The notes under the pieces are model-generated. The model was not told the DNA's origin and made no database searches. It worked only from the letters and a program-made list of their open reading frames with translations. This document shows positions 1-8,362 of a stretch of DNA of 40,063 nucleotides, in pieces; the stretch's first letter is position 1; each line of letters begins with the position of its first letter. The DNA is taken from NCBI GenBank assembly GCA_002687715.1, contig NZBC01000195.1, positions 1 through 40,063 of the forward strand, given 5' to 3'. The position numbers were made by a program, and so were the translations under genes. This DNA comes from Planctomycetota bacterium. GTDB lineage: Bacteria > Planctomycetota > GCA-002687715.

Positions 1-398
1 CTCGTCATGCCGGATCGCACCAAGAGCTGACGGTGGCAGCGCATGACGGGACATTGCCCGGTGGTGAAGTGGAGGCTCTTGGCCCACCCGCGGCCGACGC
101 GGATGGAGCGGTTGCCCATCTTCGCCGCGTCGTCCCTGGTGCCCGGGTCCTCGGTCACCTGGAGGCCGGGGATTCCGACGCCCCCGCCGGCGCGGGTGAT
201 CTCCATGGTCTGGTTCAGAACCGTGGCGGGCCGCTCGACGCCGACCTCGCATCCGGGCCCGTGAGCTTCGAAGCCCACGCAGTCCACCTCGGGTTCGCTG
301 AGGGTCCCGGCGATCATGTCGCCCAGGGACACGTCCTCCGTGAGGTCCACGACTTCCCTCGCACCTTCACCGCTCCCGCGGCGGTGTCCGGGGGTCAT
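1..398 (-). pseudogene. fdhA: C-terminal half of glutathione-independent formaldehyde dehydrogenase (fragment)
   Basis: Reading the minus strand leftward from about 398 gives a chain that matches the distal half of Zn-dependent, NAD-linked formaldehyde dehydrogenase of the Pseudomonas putida type. Recognisable blocks are REVVDLTEDVSLGD, EPEVDCVGFEAHG, ERPATVLNQTMEITRAGG, IPGLQVTEDPG, GRGWAKSLHFTTGQCPVM and RCHRQLL. The catalytic and zinc-binding N-terminal half (about 200 residues in the family) is absent: upstream sequence turns into the DUF188 gene. Near position 20 the family reading (hydrophobic, then IRHDE) continues one frame away, which implies a one-base deletion. About three residues are also missing before CVGFEAHG. 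I take this as a decayed fragment. An assembly indel would explain the frameshift but not the missing front half. The fragment continues past the left edge. Confidence 0.75.
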
Positions 399-855
399 CG
401 ACTGCATGCCGACGCCGGATGTTCTGGATCACTACGTCCAATTGTTGGAGGAACCGGGATCGATCACGCTGCCGCAGCGGCGGTGGCCCGCCCGTGATCT
501 CACCTGCGCCGCGAAGATCCGTCAGGAGATCCCGGGTGGCGAGCACGTGACCGATGTTGTCTTCGGTGAACAGCTTGCCCGTCGGGCCCAGCACGCTTGC
601 CCCGCCCTTGATGCAACGGTTGGCCAGCGGAATATCAGACGTCACCACGATGTCGTGAGCTTGTACGTGATCGACGATCCAATCGTCGGCTGCGTCCGAT
701 CCGTGATCGACGACCTGGATTGAAACTGAGCGTTTGTCCGGAGTGTGCATCCAGGAGTTGGCCACCAGCGTGACCTCGAGGCCATGGCGGCCTGCAACGC
801 GGTAGATCTCATCCTTGACCGGGCAGGCATCGGCGTCGACGAAGATGTGCAGCAA
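367..855 (-). CDS. YaiI/YqxD family (UPF0178, DUF188) protein
   Basis: The family start is visible as HIFVDADACPVKDEIYRVA, followed by VTLVANSWMH, a VVTSDIPLANRCI block, and the family end ITGGPPPLRQRDRSRFLQQLD. DUF188 proteins are small PIN/NYN-like proteins with conserved acidic residues (DAD near the N-terminus, the D of VTSDIPLA) and a presumed nuclease-like fold. No reaction is established. The start chosen is TTG at 855, just before LHIFVDADACP, because family members begin here. An ATG at 1008 would add about 50 residues with no family resemblance. The last dozen residues run past the usual family end into the dehydrogenase fragment. Length from 855 is 162 residues, close to the usual 150. 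Confidence 0.82.
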   Translation of the reverse strand: MLHIFVDADACPVKDEIYRVAGRHGLEVTLVANSWMHTPDKRSVSIQVVDHGSDAADDWIVDHVQAHDIVVTSDIPLANRCIKGGASVLGPTGKLFTEDNIGHVLATRDLLTDLRGAGEITGGPPPLRQRDRSRFLQQLDVVIQNIRRRHAVDDPRTPPRER

Positions 856-940
856 GTCAATGTCCTCGGTCGGGGAGTCTGCAAGCCGGCTCCGGCGCCG
901 GGTGCGCGTGGAGAAGACTACCCTGCGGGCACCCGGTGGG

Positions 941-1181
941 TCAGGCGCCGAGTAGCTCCTGCAGCCGTTCACATTCCCCTCCGACTTCGTCTGGCGTACC
1001 GGGGTCATGGAACGCGATTGCCCCCAGCAGGTGCTTCGCGATACTCCTGACGGGCGACCTCGTACTGGCGATGGACGGTACGTGCGTCTTCATTCCAGAG
1101 CCTGGCGATCTCGCGAATGGGAAGCCCCGGAGTGAACCGCAGACGGAGGATCTCGACGCGTTTCTCGGCTTCTTCACCCAT
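941..1181 (-). pseudogene. Remnant of an ECF sigma factor: region 4 plus C-terminal tail, frameshifted
   Basis: From ATG at 1181 the minus strand reads MGEEAEKRVEILRLRF, then GLPIREIARLWNEDARTVHR and QYEVARQEYR. This is the helix-turn-helix (region 4) of planctomycete ECF sigma factors. Near 1045 the frame must slip by one base: reading on in the other frame gives KHLLGAIAFHDPGTPDEVGG and ECERLQELLGA, the usual C-terminal tail (a stretch like F-H-x-P-G-T-P-E-E-V followed by a Leu-rich end). Without the slip the chain ends at 1005. Region 2, which binds core polymerase and the -10 element, is absent upstream. I read this as a stub of a deleted sigma gene. A single sequencing indel could explain the frameshift, but not the loss of region 2. 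Confidence 0.72.
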
Positions 1182-1447
1182 GTAACCGGTGGGGTGTCGG
1201 GCGGATGGTCGTTCACATCGGTCCGTGGTGGTGTGCATGTCCAGGACTCCGGCCCATTCCCGCGGTCGTCCGTCAAATCTTCGAAGGAAGCCCTCGCTCA
1301 GCGCAGTTCGCCTCGCGCCCGGCTTCACCTTCTGGGCGGACCGAAGTCCGGGATGCGCTAGGATCTCTCCAACAGAGCGATGCAAGCGGGCGCCGCCTGG
1401 TGCTGCCAACGAACGCCGCGGTGCCAACGACCCCAGAGAGCAAGAGC

Positions 1448-1657
1448 ATGGATCGATTCGAGTACAAGACCGTCACGATCAAGCAGAAGGGAACCGGCCT
1501 GTTCAGAGCGCGCAGGGTCCCGGAACTCGAGAACACCCTCAATCGCGAGGCAGGAGATGGATGGCGTCTGCGGGAAGTCGTCACGCCGTCTGGAGCCTTC
1601 GGCGAATCCGACAAGATGATCCTGATTCTCGAGCGCCAGTCGCAGCCGGCCACCTGA
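1448..1657 (+). CDS. Small DUF4177-like protein
   Basis: A 69-residue protein starting MDRFEYKTVTIKQKGTG and ending with KMILILERQ. The layout is that of DUF4177: FEYKTV at the start, a middle LENTLNREAGDGWRLREVV (family pattern L-x-x-x-L-N-x-x-G-x-x-G-W), and a final hydrophobic strand that often includes ILER. The family is small, cytoplasmic and of unknown function. I chose ATG 1448 because the family starts there. The same frame is open further upstream but without resemblance. It is followed 26 bases later by the Cys-rich gene at 1684. Confidence 0.8.
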   Translation: MDRFEYKTVTIKQKGTGLFRARRVPELENTLNREAGDGWRLREVVTPSGAFGESDKMILILERQSQPAT

Positions 1658-1683
1658 CCAGTGTGGCACGACGACCTGACCAG

Positions 1684-1977
1684 ATGCTCCACTGCCCACA
1701 TTGTCAGGCCGAGTTCGATGCCGCCGCCGTTCTTGCGGCGGCCGATCGATCATGGCCGCGGAAGTCGTGGCTCTGGTGCCAGTGCCAGTGCGGCGACGGA
1801 TTCCATGTCCACGCCGCGACGAATCGGATGTCTACCCTGAGACTCCACGGATTGCCGGGCCCCACCACGGAGTTCATGGAGACCATCCGATGCGATGGCC
1901 TGCGGGTGAGGGGGGAGTCGACGGTTCTCCACTGCTGGTTCGATGGCGAGCACCATGAGTATCGGAGTCCAGAGTAG
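1684..1977 (+). CDS. Small Cys/His-rich hypothetical protein
   Basis: A 97-residue protein that begins MLHCPHCQAEFD and later has WCQCQCGDGFHVHA. A CxxC pair at residues 4-7 with the CxCxC group around residues 32-36 could form a zinc ribbon. The second half (TIRCDGLRVRGESTVLHCWF) looks like beta strands. I do not recognise a family. The start was chosen at the ATG directly before the first CxxC. It lies 26 bases after the DUF4177-like gene in the same direction, so the two may share a transcript. Convergent to the next gene, whose end is only 10 bases away. Confidence 0.6.
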   Translation: MLHCPHCQAEFDAAAVLAAADRSWPRKSWLWCQCQCGDGFHVHAATNRMSTLRLHGLPGPTTEFMETIRCDGLRVRGESTVLHCWFDGEHHEYRSPE

Positions 1978-1987
1978 GCCCGCGGAG

Positions 1988-3637
1988 TCAGAAGGCACCG
2001 CGTAAGGACTCGGCGGGGGAGTCGAGCTCGAGGAGCGCGTAGAGGAGGATCCCCACGCCGCTCGTGGATTCGTAATAGGGCTTCGCAGGGTGGCCGCAGA
2101 ATAGCCCGTTTCGGAAGAGCTTCGTGACGGCTTCTTGGGCGAGCGACTCGGCCTGGGCGAGGTGCTTCGTCTCGCCGGTGGCGCGGGCGAGATGGACGTA
2201 GAAGGAGATGGCGCGCCCGTAGTTCTCGGCGTAGGTGCCGCCGGTCTTCGCGGCGGCGGGCATGGCCTCTTCGAGCTCCCGTTTCCAGCGACGTCCGGTT
2301 CGTGGTGGAAGATCGTTTCCGATGGCCCGGGCCCAACGGTTGGCGGTACGAAGGAGAGCCGGGTCTCCGGCGTGGCCACCGGACTTCGACAGCTCGTAGG
2401 CGTAGACCGCCGCCTGGGCTGCGACGAGGGGGAACTCGTAGGAGTAGATGGCGGTCCGCCAGATGTCGACCAGTCCGGACGGCGCCCACGCACCATAGTT
2501 GGACTGGTCCTTTCGCGTCTGGCCCGGGATGGGCTTGCCGGTGCGATCGAGTTCGAGGCCGCCGCCCACCGGGGTCCCGTCGAGGGCGAGCATGCCGTGG
2601 TAGCTGCCGCGCTTCTCGTCCCAGCCGTGGGCATCGTAGGCCTTGATATAGCTCGCAGCCATGTCGAAGAGCCGCCGCTCGCCGCTGATCTCGTAGGCAC
2701 GGAGGAGCTGGGAGGCGAAGGGGCCGGTGACGCAGGTCATGCAGTGTTTTGCGTCGTAGCGGGCTCCAGTCGACGGCGCGTCGGGAACGAGGCCGGTCTT
2801 CCGGTCGCGATGTTGCCAATGCCAGTTGGCCACGAGCAGCGCACGATCGAGAAAGGCCGCCTCTTTCGAGGCCCGGTGCATGAACGCGAAGGCGAGGACG
2901 AAGCTGCCGCCGGAGAACGCGAAGTCGCAGCCTGCACGGGCGTCGTCGTGACGGTTGTGCTGGCCGGTCTTCTTGTCGACGATGTGCCAGTTCCAGATGC
3001 CATCGACGATCTCGCGGACACGCTTCGCGTCGAGCCGCTGCATCTGTGCCCACTCGGGATGGTAGACGAGGATCTCGTGGGGACCCGCTCCGTCGAGGTC
3101 GCCGCCCGGCCGGTCGCGGTAGCAGTCCCAGTAGATGTGCGTGCCCCAGGCCGGCATCCCATTGTGATAGACGTTCTGGTCGTCCCTCCGCTTGCGACAG
3201 TGCTTCAGGAAGTAGGCGAGGTAGGCGTCGGCCGCCTTGCGATACTCGGCGTTCCCGGTCAGCTCGGACATCCGGTACAGGGACCGGATCGTCGCCTGGT
3301 CGTACCAGGGATTGGAGCCCCGCTCACCGCGTCGATGCAGACGACCCTCTTCCAGCCGAATGAGGCTGGCGAACAACTCGGGCTCTTCCGGCGAGGTCAG
3401 CGTGCGGCTGTCGATCACCGCCATCAGCAGCGGAGACTTGACCGGACCGTAGTGGTCTCGCCCATGCGCGATCAGAGTCGAAAGACAGCGTTCGACGTAG
3501 CTCCGCCACTTCGATGGCGACCTCTCCTGCCCGGCGATCTCGAGGCGGGAAGGCTCTTGCTGTGGAGTGACGGCCCGACCATCGGAGAGACAGACGATCG
3601 TGGTGATCGCCACGGCCAGCAGCGTTCGCGGAGTCAT
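1988..3637 (-). CDS. Secreted all-helical (alpha/alpha toroid-like) protein, possible glycan-active enzyme
   Basis: A 549-residue protein with a short hydrophobic signal segment after MTPRTLLAVAITTIVCL. The body is a series of helical hairpins rich in Trp, Tyr and His. Examples are WYDQATIRSLYRMSELTG, GMPAWGTHIYWDCYRDRPGG, IWNWHIVDKKTGQHNRHDD, VANWHWQHRDRKTGLVPD, a closing NYGRAISFYVHLARATG, and GILLYALLELDSP. This layout resembles (alpha/alpha)6 barrels of polysaccharide lyases and unsaturated glycosidases, but I cannot assign a family. ATG 3637 was preferred to 3763 because it directly precedes the signal segment and leaves room for the divergent gene at 3717. The 79-bp gap between the two starts should hold promoters for both. 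Confidence 0.85.
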   Translation of the reverse strand: MTPRTLLAVAITTIVCLSDGRAVTPQQEPSRLEIAGQERSPSKWRSYVERCLSTLIAHGRDHYGPVKSPLLMAVIDSRTLTSPEEPELFASLIRLEEGRLHRRGERGSNPWYDQATIRSLYRMSELTGNAEYRKAADAYLAYFLKHCRKRRDDQNVYHNGMPAWGTHIYWDCYRDRPGGDLDGAGPHEILVYHPEWAQMQRLDAKRVREIVDGIWNWHIVDKKTGQHNRHDDARAGCDFAFSGGSFVLAFAFMHRASKEAAFLDRALLVANWHWQHRDRKTGLVPDAPSTGARYDAKHCMTCVTGPFASQLLRAYEISGERRLFDMAASYIKAYDAHGWDEKRGSYHGMLALDGTPVGGGLELDRTGKPIPGQTRKDQSNYGAWAPSGLVDIWRTAIYSYEFPLVAAQAAVYAYELSKSGGHAGDPALLRTANRWARAIGNDLPPRTGRRWKRELEEAMPAAAKTGGTYAENYGRAISFYVHLARATGETKHLAQAESLAQEAVTKLFRNGLFCGHPAKPYYESTSGVGILLYALLELDSPAESLRGAF

Positions 3638-3716
3638 GGGCCCGATCATACGAGCCGACGTGCGAATTGGGCCACGTGACTCGGAACCATCGGGCTGTGG
3701 ATTCGTCCGAGATGGC

Positions 3717-5411
3717 ATGCATCCCCACTTCGGCGCCCTCAGTCTCGTTCTCGCCATGGTCACTTCGGGCCTCTCTGCGCAGTCTTCGGCGAGGAAGGCA
3801 CGCGCGGAATTGGAGACGGCGGAGAAGACGATCCTCGGCGCGTCGGCGACGAGCGAGCGGACGACCCGCGCCGCGGCCTACGTCACCCGTTCCATGGCCG
3901 AGGCAGACCTCGAGAGTGTCTTCCCGCCCAGCACCATCGAGCATGCCATCCTCGAGGTCCTGCGGGATCACGTGGCCGGGGAGGGCGTCGAGCTCCAGGC
4001 GCGAATCGGCCACCACGTGTTGATCCTCGCACCCCCCGGCTGGCTGGCCGCGATCGAGCCGCGTCGACTCCGCGCCAACCTCGACGCGGCGATGATCCTC
4101 CTTCATGACTTGACCGGTTGCTCGGTGGAAGCCGCGCGGGCCCGCAGGATCGTGGTCATGTTCTCGCCCGGGCAACCCGCCGAACGCGCCCAGACTCTCG
4201 GGGCCGTGGTGCGCTTCGGCAAACGGTGGTTGGTCACGCCCCCGCCGTGGACGATGCTGTTCCACGAGCTTGGACACGAGATGTTCCCCGGCTCGATCCG
4301 GCCGCGTTTCGAGACCTTCAACGAGGCCTGGCCACACATCGGGCGTCAGTACATCTACCAGCACCTCGGCATGGCGGCCCCGTTCGAGCATGATCGAGGT
4401 GTCTTCCGTGACGCGTTGGAGATGCAGTACCTCCGCCCGAAGCTCACGCTCGACCAACTCGGCCCCTACAACATCGGGGCAGGCGCGATCGACCGGATCT
4501 TCGAGACCGCCACCCTGCGGGCTGGGGTCTACGACTGGAGTCCGGTGAAGCGTCTCTTTCGCGCGGCCGCGGCCATCCCCTCCGAGACGGGGTCGTTTCA
4601 CCACCGGCAGGAAGTCCTGGCCTGGCTGATTAGCGAGCACCTCGGCGGCAAGGCGCTCGAGACCGCGGAGGCACTCGGATTCAGTCTCCTCCCGTCTCGC
4701 CGCGCGGTGATTGGACGGGGGATCGAACGCGCTGCTCCTTTGCATGCGCGTGCGATGGCGGCGTTGGGTGGCTCCGATTCCGCGCGCGGACGGGTCGATC
4801 TTCAGACCCTCGTAAGCAAGTTCCCGGGCTCGATGTGGGCCGCGGACGCCGCGATTCAACTCGCAGCACATCACCACACGCAGGCGCGTCCCGAGAAGGC
4901 CCGCACGAGTCTGGAGTCCGCGGGCTTTCTCCTCGACTGGCACGTCGTCGGCCCGTTCGACAACCGGAATCGAGGTGGTCTTCGACGGCCCTACGGTCCG
5001 GAGCAGGACGCGCAGCTCGAGACGGGCTACGCCGGCGCGATCGCCCAGGTCAAGTGGCGCCCCATCACCGCGAGCCTGGCCACCGGCCGCGTTGATCTCG
5101 ATGCGGTCATGAAGCCGAACGACGGCGTCGTCGCCTACCTCCGGGCCACGGTCCACTCCGGCCGCGACTGCGATGCCGTTCTCCTGACCGGCAGCGACGA
5201 CGGAATCGCGATCTGGGTCAACGGCCACAAGGTCCTCCACAAGGACGTCTACCGGGGCCTGATGCTGGACAGCGACCGGGCCCGCTGCCGACTGAAGAAA
5301 GGTCGCAACACCCTGCTCCTCAAGGTCTCGGAAGGGGGTCAGGCCTGGGAAGCATGCTGCCGGCTGACGCTGCCGGACGGGAACCCGATTCCGCGGCGCG
5401 AGCTTCGGTAG
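3717..5411 (+). CDS. Secreted putative zinc metallopeptidase (HELGH) with C-terminal beta-sandwich
   Basis: A 564-residue protein starting MHPHFGALSLVLAMVTSG, a signal peptide ending near LSAQS. At residues 183-187 is HELGH, followed about 15 residues later by FNEAW. The HExxH-plus-downstream-Glu arrangement is that of gluzincin/M60-like peptidases. The third ligand is inferred. The C-terminal part (from about residue 405) starts FLLDWHVVGPFDNRNRGG, includes TGSDDGIAIWVNGHKVLHK, and ends with NTLLLKVSEGGQAWEACCR. This is the planctomycete W-x-V-x-G-P-F beta-sandwich module, similar to PA14/carbohydrate-binding add-ons. It is divergent from the helical secreted protein on the other strand. Substrate unknown; mucin or other glycoprotein is a guess from M60. 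Confidence 0.85.
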   Translation: MHPHFGALSLVLAMVTSGLSAQSSARKARAELETAEKTILGASATSERTTRAAAYVTRSMAEADLESVFPPSTIEHAILEVLRDHVAGEGVELQARIGHHVLILAPPGWLAAIEPRRLRANLDAAMILLHDLTGCSVEAARARRIVVMFSPGQPAERAQTLGAVVRFGKRWLVTPPPWTMLFHELGHEMFPGSIRPRFETFNEAWPHIGRQYIYQHLGMAAPFEHDRGVFRDALEMQYLRPKLTLDQLGPYNIGAGAIDRIFETATLRAGVYDWSPVKRLFRAAAAIPSETGSFHHRQEVLAWLISEHLGGKALETAEALGFSLLPSRRAVIGRGIERAAPLHARAMAALGGSDSARGRVDLQTLVSKFPGSMWAADAAIQLAAHHHTQARPEKARTSLESAGFLLDWHVVGPFDNRNRGGLRRPYGPEQDAQLETGYAGAIAQVKWRPITASLATGRVDLDAVMKPNDGVVAYLRATVHSGRDCDAVLLTGSDDGIAIWVNGHKVLHKDVYRGLMLDSDRARCRLKKGRNTLLLKVSEGGQAWEACCRLTLPDGNPIPRRELR

Positions 5412-5500
5412 CGGCCACTCGTCGGTGCGAGAGCGTCGTGCGAAGAACGCGACGCAGTCGAACGACTGTTATTGCGCTTGGCCGCCGGCTAACATCCGTC

Positions 5501-5806
5501 ATGAGTTGGGCTGATCGAGCCAAAGAAGTGCTCCGTGGAGGCAAGTCGACGACAGTGCGGCCGCGCGGGCATTCGATGAAACCGAAGGTCAACGACGGTG
5601 ACCTCGTCACGCTCCAACCGGCGCAAGCAGATGACCTCGTCGTTGGCGACATCGTCCTCGTCCGCGTGAGCGGGAGCGACTATCTGCACCTGGTCAAGGC
5701 GATCGACGGCAGTCGATTCCAGATCGGTAACAACCGCGGGCGGATCAACGGATGGGTCGGCAGGAACGCCATCTATGGTCGAGCGATCAAGGTCGAACCT
5801 ACGTAG
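5501..5806 (+). CDS. Mini S24/S26-type peptidase-like protein
   Basis: A 101-residue protein with a core like the peptidase part of LexA and signal peptidases. TVRPRGHSMKPKVNDGDLVT carries the candidate nucleophile Ser25 in the G-x-S-M-x-P pattern. VVGDIVLVRVSGSDYLHLVK carries the candidate general-base Lys66, and QIGNNRGRINGWV resembles the end of the fold. There is no DNA-binding domain, no autocleavage linker and no membrane anchor. It is therefore not a repressor or a normal leader peptidase. It could be a stand-alone peptidase or a non-catalytic relative. ATG 5501 was chosen as the nearest start before the fold. Confidence 0.78.
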   Translation: MSWADRAKEVLRGGKSTTVRPRGHSMKPKVNDGDLVTLQPAQADDLVVGDIVLVRVSGSDYLHLVKAIDGSRFQIGNNRGRINGWVGRNAIYGRAIKVEPT

Positions 5807-5844
5807 ATTCTCGTCGGTCAGCCGACGCCAGGGATGAACAGCCG

Positions 5845-6465
5845 ATGATCTCAGCGCGAGAAGCGATGCAACGCCTGCGAGACGGGAACCACCGCTTCGC
5901 ATCCGAGATGGGAAGAGGCCGCGAGTTCACGAGCCAGCGGCGTTCCTCGGTGGCGCGTCAGGAACCGTTTGCCATCGTTCTCGGGTGTTCCGATTCTCGG
6001 GTGCCAGCAGAGATCGTCTTCGATCAGGGCGTTGGCGACCTGTTCGTCATCCGGGTCGCCGGGAACATCGCCGCTCCGTCTCAGGTGGGCAGTGTCGAGT
6101 TCGCCGCGGAGCAGTTCGGCACCCGGCTGGTCGTGGTCCTCGGGCATTCCCGGTGTGGGGCGGTCCAGGCGACGATCGACGCACTCCGAGAGCCAACGGG
6201 CGGTCAGTCGCGGAATCTGGGTTCGATCATAGATCGCGTCCGCCCGCCCGTGGAAGCGCTGCTGACGACGGAGATCAAAGACGATCCGGATGCTCTGTTG
6301 AGGCACGCCATTCGCGCCAACATTCGCGGCTCAGCGGACGACCTTCGACACGGGTCTGATGTCATCGAGGAGCTGGTCCAGAAGGAGGAGCTTCTCGTCG
6401 TGGGTGCGGAGTACTCGTTGGAGACCGGGATCGTTGACTTCTTCGACGGTTCGCTGGCTCGCTGA
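5845..6465 (+). CDS. Beta-class carbonic anhydrase
   Basis: A 206-residue protein that interconverts CO2 and bicarbonate in the cytoplasm. Zinc ligands are visible: Cys48 with Asp50 and Arg52 in [19 protein letters not shown], and His101 and Cys104 in [32 protein letters not shown] and the C-terminal [15 protein letters not shown] (usually VVGA-Y-x-L-x-T-G) complete the family signature. The length is normal and there is no signal peptide. ATG 5845 was chosen because [14 protein letters not shown] is the family start. It lies 38 bases after the S24/S26-like gene in the same direction and may be co-transcribed. Confidence 0.93.
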   Translation: MISAREAMQRLRDGNHRFASEMGRGREFTSQRRSSVARQEPFAIVLGCSDSRVPAEIVFDQGVGDLFVIRVAGNIAAPSQVGSVEFAAEQFGTRLVVVLGHSRCGAVQATIDALREPTGGQSRNLGSIIDRVRPPVEALLTTEIKDDPDALLRHAIRANIRGSADDLRHGSDVIEELVQKEELLVVGAEYSLETGIVDFFDGSLAR

Positions 6466-6521
6466 CTGCGGGTTTTCGGTTGGGTGAGGAGCCCGGGCGC
6501 AAGGCTCAGCCGTCTTCGCCA

Positions 6522-6650
6522 CGCGATGATCTCGTGCACGACGCGGCCGTGGACGTCGGTGAGTCGGAAGTCGCGGCCGGAGTAGCTGTAGGTCAGTCGT
6601 TCGTGAGCGAGACCGAGGAGGTCCAGGATCGTCGGGTATCGGCCCGGATC
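6522..6650 (-). pseudogene. C-terminal tail of a DUF1501 protein (deletion remnant)
   Basis: On the minus strand one frame reads [20 protein letters not shown] then [18 protein letters not shown]. This is the closing stretch of planctomycete DUF1501 proteins (a sulfatase-fold family), whose C-terminus normally reads like [23 protein letters not shown]. The rest of that gene, some 400 codons, is absent. The tail directly abuts the cytochrome remnant. In planctomycete genomes PSD1/DUF1549/DUF1553 genes commonly stand just upstream of DUF1501 genes, so the join looks like one deletion that removed the end of the first and most of the second. Confidence 0.72.
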
Positions 6651-6655
6651 TCGTC

Positions 6656-7027
6656 CGTGCGGGGATCGGGGGCGCCCGCTGCAACCCAACGTCCAAGCGC
6701 CGCGATCTCCCGATCGGAGAGGCGTTCCGACGGCGGCATCTTCGGCTCGCCGGCGTGGCGGACCGCACGGATCAAACGGCGGCATCTTCGGCTTGCCGGG
6801 CACGATGGTCGGGCCCGAGTCCCCGCCGAGCGCCCAGCCCGACCGCCGGTCCAGCAGCAGTCCGCCCGACTCTTGCCGGAGGTCTCGGCGTGACAGGCGT
6901 AGCAGTGTGGGACGAGGAGCGGCCGGATCTCCTTCTCGAAGGCGTCGAACGTCGAAGTCTGGTCCGCGGCGGATGTTCTGACCGCCCCTAGTGCCACGAC
7001 CGCGAGGGCGAGGAGACGAAGGCGCAA
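6656..7027 (-). pseudogene. N-terminal remnant of a PSD1-type planctomycete cytochrome c protein
   Basis: From TTG at 7027 the chain has a signal peptide ([20 protein letters not shown]) and [19 protein letters not shown], with the CxxCH haem motif CYACH. The reading then slips to another frame for [20 protein letters not shown] and IVPGKP. It slips back for [20 protein letters not shown] and [18 protein letters not shown]. This is the standard opening of planctomycete proteins with an N-terminal cytochrome followed by PSD1 domains, normally around 800-1,000 residues. The remainder is missing. A second copy of the AAGATGCCGCC (PKMPP) motif near 6778 marks the site of the second slip. Two slips and a truncation make this a pseudogene. 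Confidence 0.78.
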
Positions 7028-7063
7028 TCGATGACGGCATGATCGAGCGCCATCGTAGCCCAG

Positions 7064-8362
7064 ATGGTCGCGTTGATGCTTGACCTCGCGATGCGGTGCT
7101 CGACAATCCTCCGGATGCGCTGGCGAAGTCTTGTGGTCGGCGGCTTGTCCATGACGGCCGCCTTTGCGACGTACTTCTGTATGTACGCCTTCCGCAAACC
7201 GTTCGCCGTCGGGATGTACTCGGGGCAGGAGCTCTGGGATATCGATTTCAAGATCGTCCTGATCATCAGCCAGGTCCTCGGGTACACGCTGTCGAAGTTC
7301 TGCGGGATCAAGGTCGTCTCGGAGATGAAGCCGGGGCGGCGGATCGTGACGATCGCGCTTCTGATCGCAGTGGCCGAAGCGGCGCTGATCCTCTTCGGTG
7401 TCATCCCGGCTCCGTGGAACTTCTGGTGTCTGTTTCTGAACGGCCTGCCGCTCGGAATGGTCTGGGGCCTCGTGTTCTCCTTCCTCGAGGGGCGTCAGGC
7501 GACGGAGATGCTGGGCGCCGGATTGTGCTGCAGCTTCATCCTTGCGTCCGGCGTGGTGAAGTCGGTTGGCAAGTGGCTGATGGTCGAACAGGGGGTGACG
7601 GAGTACTGGATGCCGGCGGCGACCGGCGCGGTGTTCGTCGTTCCCCTGATCGCGGCGCTCTGGATGCTCTCACGCGTTCCTGCGCCGAGCGGCGACGATG
7701 TCCAACACCGCGCTCCGCGGGAACCCATGGACCATGAAGTACGGCGAGCGTTCTTTCGGCAGCTGGCGGCGGGGATCATGCTCCTCGTGGCGATCTACGC
7801 CATCATCGGCGCGTATCGCGACTTCCGCGACAACTTCGCCGTCGAGTTGTGGGCCGCACTGGGTTACGAAGACAAGCCGGGCATCTTCACGCTGTCGGAA
7901 GTGCCGATCGCGGTCCTCGTCTTCGCCGCCGCGTCACTCATGGTGTTGATCCGGGACAACCAACGGGCGTTCCGGGTCGGCCTCGGGTCGGTGTTCCTCG
8001 GCGCAGGCATCGTTGCCGGGGCGACGGCCGCGTTCGAGGCCGGTGCCCTCGATCCGGCATGGTGGTTCATCGCGGTCGGACTGGGAACGTACCTCCCGTA
8101 CATCGCCTTCCACGTGATGGTGTTCGACCGCCTGATTGCCCTGCTCCGACGCCAGAGCAACGTGGGCTACCTGATGTACCTCTCAGATGCGATCGCCTAT
8201 CTCGCGAGCATCGGCATCGTGCTTTACAAGAACTTCGGCGCCCACGACATCAGTTGGCTCGACTTCTTCATCGGGGCGAGCTACGCGACCGCCGCGGTCA
8301 CCGCTGGGCTTTGCCTCGCCGCATTCATGTTCTTCCGCGGCAAGACGGGGAGCGCAGCATGA
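7064..8362 (+). CDS. DUF5690 family MFS-like membrane transporter
   Basis: A multi-pass membrane protein of up to 432 residues, about 12 hydrophobic segments. The blocks [76 protein letters not shown] and [20 protein letters not shown] are typical of DUF5690, a major-facilitator-like family. In established genomes relatives often sit near organophosphonate genes. The substrate is not known. ATG 7115 ([10 protein letters not shown]) may be the true start, since the first 17 residues are polar and unconserved. The stop overlaps the next start by ATGA at 8359-8362, so the dehydrogenase is translationally coupled and the two probably act on the same compound. Confidence 0.88.
   Translation: MVALMLDLAMRCSTILRMRWRSLVVGGLSMTAAFATYFCMYAFRKPFAVGMYSGQELWDIDFKIVLIISQVLGYTLSKFCGIKVVSEMKPGRRIVTIALLIAVAEAALILFGVIPAPWNFWCLFLNGLPLGMVWGLVFSFLEGRQATEMLGAGLCCSFILASGVVKSVGKWLMVEQGVTEYWMPAATGAVFVVPLIAALWMLSRVPAPSGDDVQHRAPREPMDHEVRRAFFRQLAAGIMLLVAIYAIIGAYRDFRDNFAVELWAALGYEDKPGIFTLSEVPIAVLVFAAASLMVLIRDNQRAFRVGLGSVFLGAGIVAGATAAFEAGALDPAWWFIAVGLGTYLPYIAFHVMVFDRLIALLRRQSNVGYLMYLSDAIAYLASIGIVLYKNFGAHDISWLDFFIGASYATAAVTAGLCLAAFMFFRGKTGSAA

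Noticed and set aside
3324..5240. Long minus-strand open frame opposite the HELGH peptidase
   Set aside because: It is a high-GC mirror of the real gene on the plus strand, has no family resemblance and runs into the next gene.
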